Shown in pieces: positions 30,034 to 38,432 of a stretch of 39,766 nucleotides of DNA; positions within the stretch are counted from its first letter, which is position 1, and the number at the start of each line of letters is the position of its first letter. The DNA is from Thalassovita litoralis. Lineage in GTDB: Bacteria; Pseudomonadota; Alphaproteobacteria; Rhodobacterales; Rhodobacteraceae. The stretch spans positions 1-39,766 of the forward strand of contig NZ_FXTO01000031.1 of assembly GCF_900182725.1 (NCBI RefSeq), read 5' to 3'. The translations under genes and the position numbers were made by a program. The notes under the pieces were generated by a model that worked only from the letters and a program-made list of their open reading frames with translations, was not told the DNA's origin and searched no databases.

Positions 30034-30078
30034 GGGGGCGCTGCCCCAAACCCCCGGAGTATTTCAGACCAGACAGAA
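30034..30078 (+). repeat. Third copy of the intergenic hairpin repeat
   Basis: The unit reads GGGGGCGCTGCCCC, then AAACCCCCGGAGTATTT, then CAGACAGAAG, matching the units at 7899-8012. It fills the gap between the fad terminator and the sulfotransferase stop. Confidence 0.75.
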
Positions 30079-30083
30079 GCCGA

Positions 30084-30728
30084 TCAGTCGAAGCTATAGC
30101 CGAAACGCGCAATGTCAGCGGCGCATAAATCGGCCACCAAGGCGCGGTCAGCGTCTGAATAATAGCGTTGATAATCCACCCGGTTGGAACGGTTTTCATG
30201 GCCCAGCGTCAGCTCAAACCCCAGATGATCCCAAAGCGGGGCCGCATCTTTGGCGAAATGTTCCAGCCTGATATAGGCGTTGCATCGTTCCTGCCCGCGA
30301 ATATCCGTCATGTAAAAGGCAAAAGGGGCGGCGCTGAGCGACAGCCGGGTATGGGCGTGGTTCAGGAAATCGGTAAAGCTGAGGCTTTGGGACAGGCGAA
30401 CCGCCGGGTGGTCAAAACTACGGTCGCGCAGCCAGTGATAATAGCTGACGATCCGATCCCACGGGTTGCGCACCAGCGTGAAGGTGAAAAGGTCGGGAAT
30501 TTCATCGGGTGTGATCAACCCGTCGATATCCGCCAGCGTGGAATGTTTCCACAACCGCCCTGCTGTTTGCATCCCTTGCACCCGCGACCGGCGGCGGCGG
30601 GCCTTGGGCGTGTCCCCCAACATGATGTCATCCTTCATCGCCCGGTCTTCCAGCGCCAGCGCCATCGAAGTGCCGCCGGTTTTGGGGATGTGGATGAAAA
30701 TGTAACGACGGCCACGGGATAAAATCAT
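30084..30728 (-). CDS. Sulfotransferase family 2 protein
   Basis: The 214-residue protein carries the PAPS-binding 5' loop HIPKTGGTSMALAL (Lys16) and the 3'-phosphate motif TFTLVRNPWDRIVSYYHWLRD, as in carbohydrate-type sulfotransferases of family 2. A late motif (IRLEHFAKDAAPLWDHLGF) also fits. It would transfer sulfate from PAPS to a glycan or lipid; the acceptor is unknown. It is a single gene, common in Roseobacter genomes and sometimes misnamed. Confidence 0.82.
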   Translation of the reverse strand: MILSRGRRYIFIHIPKTGGTSMALALEDRAMKDDIMLGDTPKARRRRSRVQGMQTAGRLWKHSTLADIDGLITPDEIPDLFTFTLVRNPWDRIVSYYHWLRDRSFDHPAVRLSQSLSFTDFLNHAHTRLSLSAAPFAFYMTDIRGQERCNAYIRLEHFAKDAAPLWDHLGFELTLGHENRSNRVDYQRYYSDADRALVADLCAADIARFGYSFD

Positions 30729-30863
30729 AGCCGGACGCTAGCCGATTGCCGGACCGGGGAAAAGCCCCTGATCACGGCGAAATTCCGCATTGCGGGCCTT
30801 TCCTTATCGCCGATTTCGCACCACTATGCCGCCCACTGAATGAACACCGAACAGGAGGCCCAC

Positions 30864-32489
30864 ATGGGTTGGATGGCAGACGAAACCGGGTTGGGAAAGA
30901 ATGCGGCGAATTATGTACCGCTGACGCCGCTGTCATGGCTGGAGCGGGCCAAATCCGTGTTCCCCGACCGCATGGCCGTGGTCTATGGCAGCCATCGCAA
31001 AACCTATGTCGAATATCACGAACGGGTGACGCGGCTGGCCTCGGCGCTGGTGAAACTGGGGGTGCAGCCCGGCGATGTGGTGGCCACCGTGCTGCCTAAC
31101 CTGCCCGCTCAGGCCGAAGCGCATTTTGGCGTTCCTGCCTGTGGCGCAGTACTGAACACGCTGAACACGCGGGTCGAAGCCGATACGATTTCCTATATTC
31201 TGGATCACGGGCAGGCTAAGGTCGTTCTGGTGGACCCGCAATTCCTGCCGGTGGTGGCGCAGGCGATTGACGACATGACAGGCCCAGCCCCCATCGTAAT
31301 CGAGGTGGCCGACGATCAGGCCGGGGTTCACGCCCACGGTCATTACATGGAATACGAGGCGTTGCTGGCCACTGGCGACCCCGATTTCCAGTGGATCATG
31401 CCCGAAGACGAATGGGAAAGTCTGGCGCTGAACTATACCTCAGGCACCACCGGGCGGCCCAAGGGCGTGGTCTATCACCATCGCGGGGCCTATCTGAACG
31501 CGATGGGACAGGCGATTAGCTGGCGGTTGCAGCTTTATCCCAAATACCTGACCATCGTGCCGCTGTTTCATTGCAACGGTTGGTGCCACACATGGCTGAT
31601 GCCCTCCTATGGCGGCACGGTCATTTGCTGCCGCGACATCACCGCCAAGGCGATTTTCGATGCCATCGCGGACGAAGGCGCCACCCATTTCGGCGGTGCG
31701 CCCATCGTGTTGAACACGCTGGTCAACGCCCCGGAAAGCGACCGCCGCGACTTTGATCATATCGTCGAGGTGTTCACCGCTGGCGCCCCCCCCGCCCCGG
31801 CGACATTGGCGAAAATTGAACCGATGGGGTTCAACGTCACACAGGTTTACGGCCTGACCGAAGTATACGGCCCCGCCACCGAATGCACATGGAAGGAAGA
31901 GTGGGAACCGCTGCAAGGCGACGACCGCGCCGCCATCAAGGCCCGTCAGGGCGTGGCCATGCCGATTTATGACCACATCACCGTGGTCGATGAGAACATG
32001 GCCCAGATCCCGATGGATGGCAAAACCCAGGGCGAAATCGTCATGCGCGGGAATGGTGTGATGAAGGGCTATCTGAAGAACCCCAAAGCCACCGAAGAAG
32101 CCTTTAAGGGTGGGTATTTCCACACGGGCGACATCGCCATTCAGCACCCCGACACCTATGTCCAGATCGCGGACCGCGCCAAGGACATCATCATTTCCGG
32201 CGGGGAAAACATTTCCTCGGTTGAGGTCGAGGGCGTGCTGATGGGCCATCCCGATGTGCTGCTTTGTGCCGTGGTGGCCAAACCGGACGAAAAATGGGGC
32301 GAAGTCCCCTGTGCCTTTGTTGAACTGAAGGACGGCCACGCCACAACCGAAGCCGACCTGATCGCCTTTGCCCGCGAACGGCTGGCCGGGTTCAAAACAC
32401 CGAAAAAGGTGGTGTTTCAGGAATTGCCCAAAACCTCGACCGGGAAAATCCAGAAATTTGAACTGCGCACCATCGCCAAGGGCCTGTAA
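30864..32489 (+). CDS. Acyl-CoA ligase, DmdB-type (3-methylmercaptopropionyl-CoA ligase-like)
   Basis: AMP-forming ligase of 541 residues that activates a short or medium acid to its CoA ester. The ATP motif LNYTSGTTGRPKGVVYHHRG lies near residue 190, VYGLTEVYGPATEC follows, and the C-terminus has GYFHTGDIA, DRAKDIIISGGENISSVEVEG and the acylation lysine in KTSTGKIQKFEL. The N-terminus MGWMADETGLGKNAAN resembles Roseobacter DmdB enzymes of the DMSP demethylation pathway. Related enzymes act on other short acids, so the substrate is uncertain. The ATG at 30864 follows AGGAGG; an upstream ATG at 30840 is weaker. Confidence 0.87.
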   Translation: MGWMADETGLGKNAANYVPLTPLSWLERAKSVFPDRMAVVYGSHRKTYVEYHERVTRLASALVKLGVQPGDVVATVLPNLPAQAEAHFGVPACGAVLNTLNTRVEADTISYILDHGQAKVVLVDPQFLPVVAQAIDDMTGPAPIVIEVADDQAGVHAHGHYMEYEALLATGDPDFQWIMPEDEWESLALNYTSGTTGRPKGVVYHHRGAYLNAMGQAISWRLQLYPKYLTIVPLFHCNGWCHTWLMPSYGGTVICCRDITAKAIFDAIADEGATHFGGAPIVLNTLVNAPESDRRDFDHIVEVFTAGAPPAPATLAKIEPMGFNVTQVYGLTEVYGPATECTWKEEWEPLQGDDRAAIKARQGVAMPIYDHITVVDENMAQIPMDGKTQGEIVMRGNGVMKGYLKNPKATEEAFKGGYFHTGDIAIQHPDTYVQIADRAKDIIISGGENISSVEVEGVLMGHPDVLLCAVVAKPDEKWGEVPCAFVELKDGHATTEADLIAFARERLAGFKTPKKVVFQELPKTSTGKIQKFELRTIAKGL

Positions 32490-32507
32490 TTCCGGCCCCA
32501 ATGTGAT

Positions 32508-32531
32508 CAGGGGGCGGATGGACGCCCCCTG
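32508..32531 (+). terminator. Hairpin downstream of the ligase gene
   Basis: Stem CAGGGGGCG (32508-32516) pairs with CGCCCCCTG (32523-32531) around six bases. There is no T-run, so it may be a partial terminator between the ligase and the following gene. Confidence 0.6.
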
Positions 32532-32579
32532 CCTGCCCGTGTTATCAACATGCACAGGACAGAGGCAGGGCAGCCCGAA

Positions 32580-33608
32580 ATGACAGCACTTCAGAAATAC
32601 CAGCGGATCGAAGCCTCTGGTCTTTGGCGCCCCAACGCGCAGGCGCAGCGGCGCGAGGTGATCGTTTCCATCGGCGACGCCACGCTGGTCATCACGGACA
32701 CAAAAGAACAGGCGCTGGCCCATTGGTCATTGGCCGCCGTGGCCCGCGCCAACCCCGGTGATCTGCCTGCGATCTATCACCCGGATGGCGACCCGGACGA
32801 AGTGCTGGAATTGTCCGCCAACGAAACCCAGATGATCGACGCAATTGAAAAACTGCGACAGGCGATCAACCGGACCCGCCCGAAACCGGGGCGGCTGCGA
32901 CTGTATATTCTGGGGGGCGTCATAACGCTGGCACTGGCGCTGGCTGTGTTCTGGTTGCCGGGGGCCATGCTGAACCACGCGGCACGGGTGGTTCCCGATG
33001 CCAAGCGTAGTGAACTGGGCGACAGGTTGCTGGGTCATGCGCAACGTGTCACGGGGCAGGCCTGCCAGACACCGGCCGCTGAAACCGCGCTTCGGGCGCT
33101 GGCGCGGCGCGTTGCGGTACAGGATACCCATGTCAGCCGCATCGTCGTTATGCGTTCGGGCGTATCGGAAACCGTGCTGCTGCCGGGGCGCATTCTGCTG
33201 ATCAGCCGCCGCCTGATCGAGGATTACGAAGACCCCGGCGTCGCTGCGGGTTTCATCACCGCCGAACTGGTCCGCTCCCGGCAGGACGATCCGCTGAAAC
33301 AACTGCTGTCAGCGGGCGGCTTTCTGGAAACCCTGCGCCTGCTGACCACAGGCACCCTGCCCGATGACGCGCTGGCGGCCTATGCTGAAACCGTGCTGTC
33401 CCAGCCCCGCAGCCCAATTCCCGACGACGCCCTGCTGGTCGGTTTCGCTGCCGCGCAGTTGTCATCCACCCCCTACGCCTATGCGCTGGATGTGTCGGGC
33501 GAAGCTACCCTGCCATTGATCGAAGCCGACCCCATGCGCACCCGTCCCGTCCCCACAATCCTGAACGATGCCGACTGGGTCCGCTTACAGGAAATTTGCA
33601 ACGGGTAG
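32580..33608 (+). CDS. Membrane-anchored conserved hypothetical protein (possible M48-like relic)
   Basis: The 342-residue protein has a cytoplasmic N-terminal domain (SGLWRPNAQAQRREVIVSIGDATLVITD, AHWSLAAVARANPG), one transmembrane helix near residue 115-135 (GGVITLALALAVFWLPGAML) and a C-terminal domain outside (VVMRSGVSETVLLPGRILLISRRLIEDYEDPGVAAGFI). The C-terminal part resembles M48-type peptidases in layout (LLPGRILL, then a helix), but the HExxH metal motif is missing (AELVR at that position), so it is probably not a peptidase. The ATG at 32580 is chosen over 32550, which lacks a ribosome site. Confidence 0.65.
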   Translation: MTALQKYQRIEASGLWRPNAQAQRREVIVSIGDATLVITDTKEQALAHWSLAAVARANPGDLPAIYHPDGDPDEVLELSANETQMIDAIEKLRQAINRTRPKPGRLRLYILGGVITLALALAVFWLPGAMLNHAARVVPDAKRSELGDRLLGHAQRVTGQACQTPAAETALRALARRVAVQDTHVSRIVVMRSGVSETVLLPGRILLISRRLIEDYEDPGVAAGFITAELVRSRQDDPLKQLLSAGGFLETLRLLTTGTLPDDALAAYAETVLSQPRSPIPDDALLVGFAAAQLSSTPYAYALDVSGEATLPLIEADPMRTRPVPTILNDADWVRLQEICNG

Positions 33609-33665
33609 CGTTTCGATGGCCCGGCGGGCAACCACACGGGACATGCAGGCACCTGAAATAAGAAA

Positions 33666-33688
33666 CCCCGCCTGAACATCAGGCGGGG
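33666..33688. terminator. Terminator at the end of the pca operon
   Basis: Stem CCCCGCCTGA (33666-33675) pairs with TCAGGCGGGG (33679-33688) around three bases. On the minus strand TTTCTTATTTC follows, so it ends pcaF transcription; the plus strand has CCGTTTC. Confidence 0.88.
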
Positions 33689-33714
33689 CCGTTTCATACT
33701 GCTGTGGAAATCGC

Positions 33715-34914
33715 TCAGCAGGCTTCCAGCGCGATGGCAATCCCCTGCCCCACGCCGATGCACATGGTAGACAGCGAGCGTTTACCGCCCTTTTCCAGCA
33801 TCTCCAGCGCCGCCGATCCGGTGATACGCGCACCGGACATGCCCAGCGGGTGCCCCAGTGCAATCGCGCCGCCATTGGGGTTCACGCGGGGATCGTCATC
33901 CGCGATGCCCAGTTCCCGCAGCGTCGCCAGACCTTGAGCGGCGAACGCCTCGTTCAGCTCGATCACGTCGAAATCCGACTGTGCCAGCCCCAGCAGCTTC
34001 ATCAGCTTTTGCGATGCCGGTGCCGGGCCGATGCCCATGATGCGCGGCGGCACACCAGCCGTTGCGCCGCCCATGATCCGGGCCAGCGGGCGCAGACCGT
34101 GGGTTTTCACCGCTTCTTCGGATGCGATGATCAGCGCAGCGGCCCCGTCATTCACGCCCGACGCGTTGCCTGCGGTCACGGTGCCGCCTTCGCGGAACGG
34201 TGCGGCCAGCTTGCCCAAAGCCTCGATCGTGGTGGCGCGGGGGTGTTCGTCGGTATCCACAACGATGGGATCGCCCTTGCGCTGCGGAATGATGACCGGG
34301 GTGATTTCCTTGGCCAACCGCCCCGAGGCAATCGCCGCCGCCGCCTTGTCCTGCGACCGCAGGGCAAACGCATCCTGATCCGCGCGGTTGATGTTGTAAT
34401 CTGCGGCCACGTTTTCGGCGGTTTCGGGCATGGAATCGATGCCGTACTGCTTTTTCATGACCGGGTTGACGAACCGCCAGCCAATCGTGGTGTCATACAC
34501 CGCGTTCGACCGGGAAAAGGCGCTTTCGGCCTTGGGCATGACGAACGGCGCACGCGACATGGATTCCACACCGCCCGCAATCGCCAGATGAATTTCCCCG
34601 GCCTTGATCCCGCGCGCGGCGGTGATGATCGCATCCATCCCCGATCCGCACAGGCGGTTCATCGTGGTGCCCGGCACATCGGTGGGCAGCCCGGCCAACA
34701 GCGCCGCCATACGGGCAACGTTGCGGTTGTCTTCGCCCGCTTGGTTGGCGCAGCCGTAAAACACTTCGTCCACGGCGGCCCAATCCATATCGTGACGGCC
34801 CATCAGGGCGCGGATCGGGATCGCACCCAGATCATCGGCGCGGACCTTGGACAGGCTACCGCCGAAGCGGCCAATCGGGGTGCGGATATAATCGCAGATA
34901 TATGCGTCAGACAT
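33715..34914 (-). CDS. pcaF: 3-oxoadipyl-CoA thiolase
   Basis: Last step of the beta-ketoadipate route: splits 3-oxoadipyl-CoA into succinyl-CoA and acetyl-CoA. At 399 residues it is a normal thiolase, with catalytic C89 in TTMNRLCGSGMDA, the His of GGAIALGHPLGMSGAR and the Cys of TMCIGVGQG. DYIRTPIGRFGGSLSKVRADDL and the LPTDVPG region are typical of PcaF/PaaJ rather than FadA. The genes upstream encode the matching CoA-transferase. The gap to pcaJ is only nine bases, so it is one operon. Confidence 0.92.
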   Translation of the reverse strand: MSDAYICDYIRTPIGRFGGSLSKVRADDLGAIPIRALMGRHDMDWAAVDEVFYGCANQAGEDNRNVARMAALLAGLPTDVPGTTMNRLCGSGMDAIITAARGIKAGEIHLAIAGGVESMSRAPFVMPKAESAFSRSNAVYDTTIGWRFVNPVMKKQYGIDSMPETAENVAADYNINRADQDAFALRSQDKAAAAIASGRLAKEITPVIIPQRKGDPIVVDTDEHPRATTIEALGKLAAPFREGGTVTAGNASGVNDGAAALIIASEEAVKTHGLRPLARIMGGATAGVPPRIMGIGPAPASQKLMKLLGLAQSDFDVIELNEAFAAQGLATLRELGIADDDPRVNPNGGAIALGHPLGMSGARITGSAALEMLEKGGKRSLSTMCIGVGQGIAIALEAC

Positions 34915-34923
34915 GGGTTCCTC

Positions 34924-35607
34924 TTACAGTTCGGGGACGATCAGATCGGCAACGGGACCATCGGTTTTCAATTCGGCACCCGTGACGGCCTGAAGCTCAT
35001 CAAAGGAAATTGCCGGAATTTTTTCCCGCAGGACGAAATTCCCGCCTTCAATATCCACTACAGCCAGCGAAGTATAGACCCGCGTGACACAGCCCACGCC
35101 GGTCAGCGGCAGGCTGCATTCGGCCAGCAGCTTGGGTTCGCCGGTTTTAGTGACATGGTCAGTCAGCACCGCAACGCGTTTCGCGCCATGCACCAGATCC
35201 ATCGCGCCACCCACGGCAGGCACGCCGCCCTTACCCGTGGACCAATTCGCCAAATCGCCATTCTGGGCCACCTGATAGGCCCCCAAAATTGCCACATCCA
35301 GATGCCCACCGCGCACCATCGCAAAGCTGTCCGCATGGTGAAAGAACGACGCACCGGGGCGCAGGGTCACGGCCTTTTTGCCCGCGTTGATCAGATCCCA
35401 ATCTTCATCCCCTGCGGCAGGTGCTTCGCCGAAATCCAGCACACCGTTTTCCGTGTGGAAAATCGCCTGACGGCCCGGTGGCTGATATTTCGCCACCATT
35501 TCCGGGAACCCGATCCCAAGGTTCACATAAGCCCCATCCGCAATGTCCTGCGCCGCCCGCCATGCGATCTGCGCGTTGCTGAGTTTGATTGCATCAATAT
35601 CGGTCAT
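34924..35607 (-). CDS. pcaJ: 3-oxoadipate CoA-transferase subunit B
   Basis: The 227-residue beta subunit of a family I CoA-transferase carries the catalytic glutamate E53 in IFHTENGVLDFG and the GGHLDVAILGAYQV and GGAMDLVHGAKRV segments. With PcaI it transfers CoA from succinyl-CoA to 3-oxoadipate. The start overlaps the pcaI stop (ATGA at 35604-35607). The same family includes acetoacetate transferases, but the coupled pcaF and IclR gene favour 3-oxoadipate. Confidence 0.88.
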   Translation of the reverse strand: MTDIDAIKLSNAQIAWRAAQDIADGAYVNLGIGFPEMVAKYQPPGRQAIFHTENGVLDFGEAPAAGDEDWDLINAGKKAVTLRPGASFFHHADSFAMVRGGHLDVAILGAYQVAQNGDLANWSTGKGGVPAVGGAMDLVHGAKRVAVLTDHVTKTGEPKLLAECSLPLTGVGCVTRVYTSLAVVDIEGGNFVLREKIPAISFDELQAVTGAELKTDGPVADLIVPEL

Positions 35608-36311
35608 GGATACACAGCCTCGGCCCGGTTCAGGGCCTCTTCTTGTTGCGGGTTGGGAACATGCACCACACGGTTCACAAAAATACCGGGGGTGATGACG
35701 TTTTCAGGATCAATCCCGCCCAAAGGCGCGATGGTGGTGGCCTGCGCAATGGTGACAGCCGCCGCCGTTGCCATGATCGGGTTAAAGTTCCGCGCCGCCA
35801 TGCGATAGGTCAGGTTCCCATGCGGATCGGCCAGTTCAGCCTTGATCAGTGCAAAATCCGCTTTGAGCCAGCGTTCCTGCACATAGGGGCGGCCTTCGAA
35901 TTCCGCAGTGGGCTTCCCGTCGGCCAGATCGGTGCCAACGCTTGTGGGGGTATAAAACGCCGGAATGCCAGCACCGCCCGCGCGAATACGTTCGCCCAAG
36001 GTTCCCTGCGGCACCAGTTCCAGTTCGATTTCACCGGCCTTATACGCCACGGTGAAAGCCCGCGGATCGGCCGAACGCGGGAAGGAACAGATCAGTTTGC
36101 GCACCTGTTTCTGTTCGATCAGCGCCGCCAGCCCCACATGGCCGTTCCCGGCATTGTTGTTGATGATCGTCAGATCGCGCGCACCGTGGTCGATCAGCGC
36201 GTGGATCAGTTCAACCGGCGACCCTGCACCGCCGAACCCCCCGATCATCACCGTGGCCCCGTTGGGAATATCCGCAACAGCATCGGCCAAAGTGGCAATG
36301 GTCTTATCCAT
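35604..36311 (-). CDS. pcaI: 3-oxoadipate CoA-transferase subunit A
   Basis: The 235-residue alpha subunit has the glycine loop VMIGGFGGAGSPVELIHAL, LTIINNNAGNGHVGL and AGGAGIPAFYTPTSVGT, which are standard for this subunit. It is first gene of pcaIJF, divergent from the IclR gene. The ATG at 36311 has AGGAGG thirteen bases upstream and GGGAA nearer; the same frame continues open further upstream but lacks family similarity there. Confidence 0.9.
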   Translation of the reverse strand: MDKTIATLADAVADIPNGATVMIGGFGGAGSPVELIHALIDHGARDLTIINNNAGNGHVGLAALIEQKQVRKLICSFPRSADPRAFTVAYKAGEIELELVPQGTLGERIRAGGAGIPAFYTPTSVGTDLADGKPTAEFEGRPYVQERWLKADFALIKAELADPHGNLTYRMAARNFNPIMATAAAVTIAQATTIAPLGGIDPENVITPGIFVNRVVHVPNPQQEEALNRAEAVYP

Positions 36312-36455
36312 TTCCCAAAATTCCTCCTGTATGGCGGCGCGAACGGATCGGCGCGGCCTGTCTTGCATCCGCAGGCATAGGGCAGCGTTGGCGCAGACGA
36401 CAACGAAAATGTGCGCATATTGATCTTTGTTCGGATTACAGCTAGCGGTGTGCGC
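36312..36455. promoter_or_regulatory. Divergent control region of pcaIJF and the IclR gene
   Basis: The 144-base gap holds both promoters. A nine-base direct repeat TGTGCGCAT occurs at 36410-36418 and 36449-36457, 39 bases apart; it or nearby dyads may bind the IclR regulator. No operator could be fixed with confidence. Confidence 0.45.
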
Positions 36456-37214
36456 ATGGTGAACAAATCGACGGATATTATCGCCTCTCTGGCCAAAGGC
36501 CTGCGGGTGCTGGAATGTTTCGGGGCCGACAGCCCCCGCCTGTCCATCGCCGAAGTCGCAGGCCGGACCGGGCTGGACCGGGCCACCGCCCGGCGCTGCC
36601 TGCTGACCCTGCACCACAGCGGCTATGCGGATTATGACGGGAAATATTTCACCCTGACCCCGCGCACCTTGCGGCTGGGCATGGGGGCGCTGACCTCGCT
36701 TCCGCTGGCGCAGGTGGTGCAGCCGTGGCTGGATCAACTGACCGAACAAACCGGGCAAAGCTGTTCGGTATCCATTCTGGATGGGGCCGAAATCGTGTAT
36801 CTGGCGCGGGCGGCGCAAAAGCGGGTCATGTCAATCGGGTTGATGCCGGGATCACGCCTGCCTGCGCATTGCACCTCTATGGGGCGGGTGCTGCTGGCAG
36901 CCCTGCCTGAAACCGAAGCCCGCGCAATCGTCGAAGCGTCGGACCTGTCCCCCCGCACCCCCTTTAGCCTGACAGATCCCGACGACATCATGACCCGGAT
37001 CGCAGCCGCCCGCACCGATGGCTATGTGCTGATAGAACAGGAAATCGAATTGGGTCTGCGCTCTGTCGCGGTGCCGCTATTGAATGCGCAGAACAAAACC
37101 GTGGCCGCACTGAACATCGGCATGGCGGTGACACAGGATCAGCCCGAAGAAATGATAACCCGCTATCTGCCTGCGCTACACAAAGTTCAGGCCGGGCTGC
37201 GGCGGGTTTTATAA
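36456..37214 (+). CDS. pcaR: IclR-family regulator of the pca genes
   Basis: The 252-residue protein has an N-terminal winged helix (IASLAKGLRVLECFG, LSIAEVAGRTGLDRATARRCLLTLHHSGYA) and a C-terminal effector domain (AQVVQPWLDQLTEQTGQSCSVSILDG, GSRLPAHCTSMGRVLLAAL, GLRSVAVPLLN) typical of IclR proteins of the PcaR/PobR group. In that group the inducer is 3-oxoadipate and the target is pcaIJF, which lies next to it in divergent orientation. The start is the ATG at 36456. Its end overlaps the convergent gspF by six bases. Confidence 0.87.
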   Translation: MVNKSTDIIASLAKGLRVLECFGADSPRLSIAEVAGRTGLDRATARRCLLTLHHSGYADYDGKYFTLTPRTLRLGMGALTSLPLAQVVQPWLDQLTEQTGQSCSVSILDGAEIVYLARAAQKRVMSIGLMPGSRLPAHCTSMGRVLLAALPETEARAIVEASDLSPRTPFSLTDPDDIMTRIAAARTDGYVLIEQEIELGLRSVAVPLLNAQNKTVAALNIGMAVTQDQPEEMITRYLPALHKVQAGLRRVL

Positions 37215-38432
37215 ATCGCCCGACACCAGAGATTGCAGATCAAAGATCGGCAACAGGATCGCCAGCACAACCACCAGCACAAAGCCCCCGACCACCATCA
37301 TCAGGATAGGGTCCAACAAGGCGGCAATCCGCTTGCGGTCATTTTCCAGCCAGCTATCCACCAGCCGCGAGGACCGTTCAGCCATGACCCCGACACGGGT
37401 TGATCGTTCCCCGGCGCTGATCAACTGACGGCACACCGGCGGGATGACAGACAGGTGCAGCAGGGCGTCGCTTAGGCTTTCGCCCCGTTGGATGGCGGTT
37501 GTGACCTGTTCGGCCTCGTGCCGGAACCGGGGCTGGGTTAGCACGCGGGCGGCGCTACGTGCCGCATCCAGCGCGGTTTGGCGGCTGGAGATCACCAAGG
37601 CCAGCGTTTGCAGATATTGCAGGGCAGCAGACAACCGGATCAGCCGCCCCACCACCGGCAGGCGCAGCAGAGTGGCATCCCGGCGGGCGCGAAACCCCGC
37701 GTGGCGCAATGCCAACCGAAACCCGATCACAGTAGCAGTCAACGCAACCAGACAGGGCAGCCAATAGGCCTTGATCCAATCCGCAGCCGCCAACAATGCC
37801 ACCGAAATCGCCGGTAAGGGGCGCCCTGTCGTTTCAAACATCGCCACGATCTGCGGGGCGGCGCTGGTGACAAGTATCCCGCAAACCAACAGCGACACAG
37901 CCGCCACGAAAGCCGGATAGATCAACGCCGTCAGAATACGCGATTGATCCCCCGAAACGGTTTCCAGATGGTTTGCCAACTCTTCGACCACGCGGGCCAG
38001 TTCGCCCGAGCTTTCCCCGGCAGCAATGGCCGCCAGATAATAAGGCGGAAATCCTGCATCGGCCCGCCCCAACGCATCTGACAGGCTTTCGCCTTCGCGC
38101 AGGGCGGCACGCGCAGTCACGGCGACGGTTTCAATCCGCTGCGCCCCGCCAGAATTGCCAACCGAGTCCAGCGCCACATCCACCGGCACCTCTGCGGACA
38201 GCAGCACCGCCAATTGCCGGGTGAACACCGTGCGTTCATCCGGTGACAGGGTCGCCCGACGGCGCAGCAACGGACGGGATTGGCGCGGTGCCGTGGTACT
38301 GGTTTCCAGCTCGGTTGCGAACAATCCCTTGCCACGCAACTGTTCCGTGGCCTGCGCACGGGTATCGGCCACCAGCGTTCCCCGCCGCCGCTTTCCCGAC
38401 GCGGTATAAGCGGTATAGCGAAAGGCGGTCAC
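37209..38432 (-). CDS. gspF: Type II secretion inner-membrane protein GspF
   Basis: The 407-residue platform protein of type II secretion has two T2SSF repeats, each a cytoplasmic helical bundle followed by membrane segments: about 70-190 (FTRQLAVLLSAEVPVDVAL, ESLSDALGRADAGFPPYYLAAIAAGESSG) and about 270-400 (LQTLALVISSRQTALDAA, GESLSDALLHLSVIPPVCRQLISAGERS). Three hydrophobic stretches are visible. Type IV pilus PilC is the alternative, but the order E-F and the size fit GspF. Its ATG overlaps the gspE stop. Confidence 0.88.
   Translation of the reverse strand: MTAFRYTAYTASGKRRRGTLVADTRAQATEQLRGKGLFATELETSTTAPRQSRPLLRRRATLSPDERTVFTRQLAVLLSAEVPVDVALDSVGNSGGAQRIETVAVTARAALREGESLSDALGRADAGFPPYYLAAIAAGESSGELARVVEELANHLETVSGDQSRILTALIYPAFVAAVSLLVCGILVTSAAPQIVAMFETTGRPLPAISVALLAAADWIKAYWLPCLVALTATVIGFRLALRHAGFRARRDATLLRLPVVGRLIRLSAALQYLQTLALVISSRQTALDAARSAARVLTQPRFRHEAEQVTTAIQRGESLSDALLHLSVIPPVCRQLISAGERSTRVGVMAERSSRLVDSWLENDRKRIAALLDPILMMVVGGFVLVVVLAILLPIFDLQSLVSGDL

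Noticed and set aside
31440-32723. 427-codon open frame on the minus strand opposite the ligase
   Set aside because: Antisense shadow; the ligase has all adenylate-forming motifs on the plus strand.
33250-33290. M48 peptidase active site in the membrane protein 32580-33608
   Set aside because: The position where HExxH is expected reads AELVR, so no metal site is present.
33850-35808. 652-codon open frame on the plus strand across pcaF and pcaJ
   Set aside because: Antisense shadow of two well-defined enzymes; no ribosome site or family motif.
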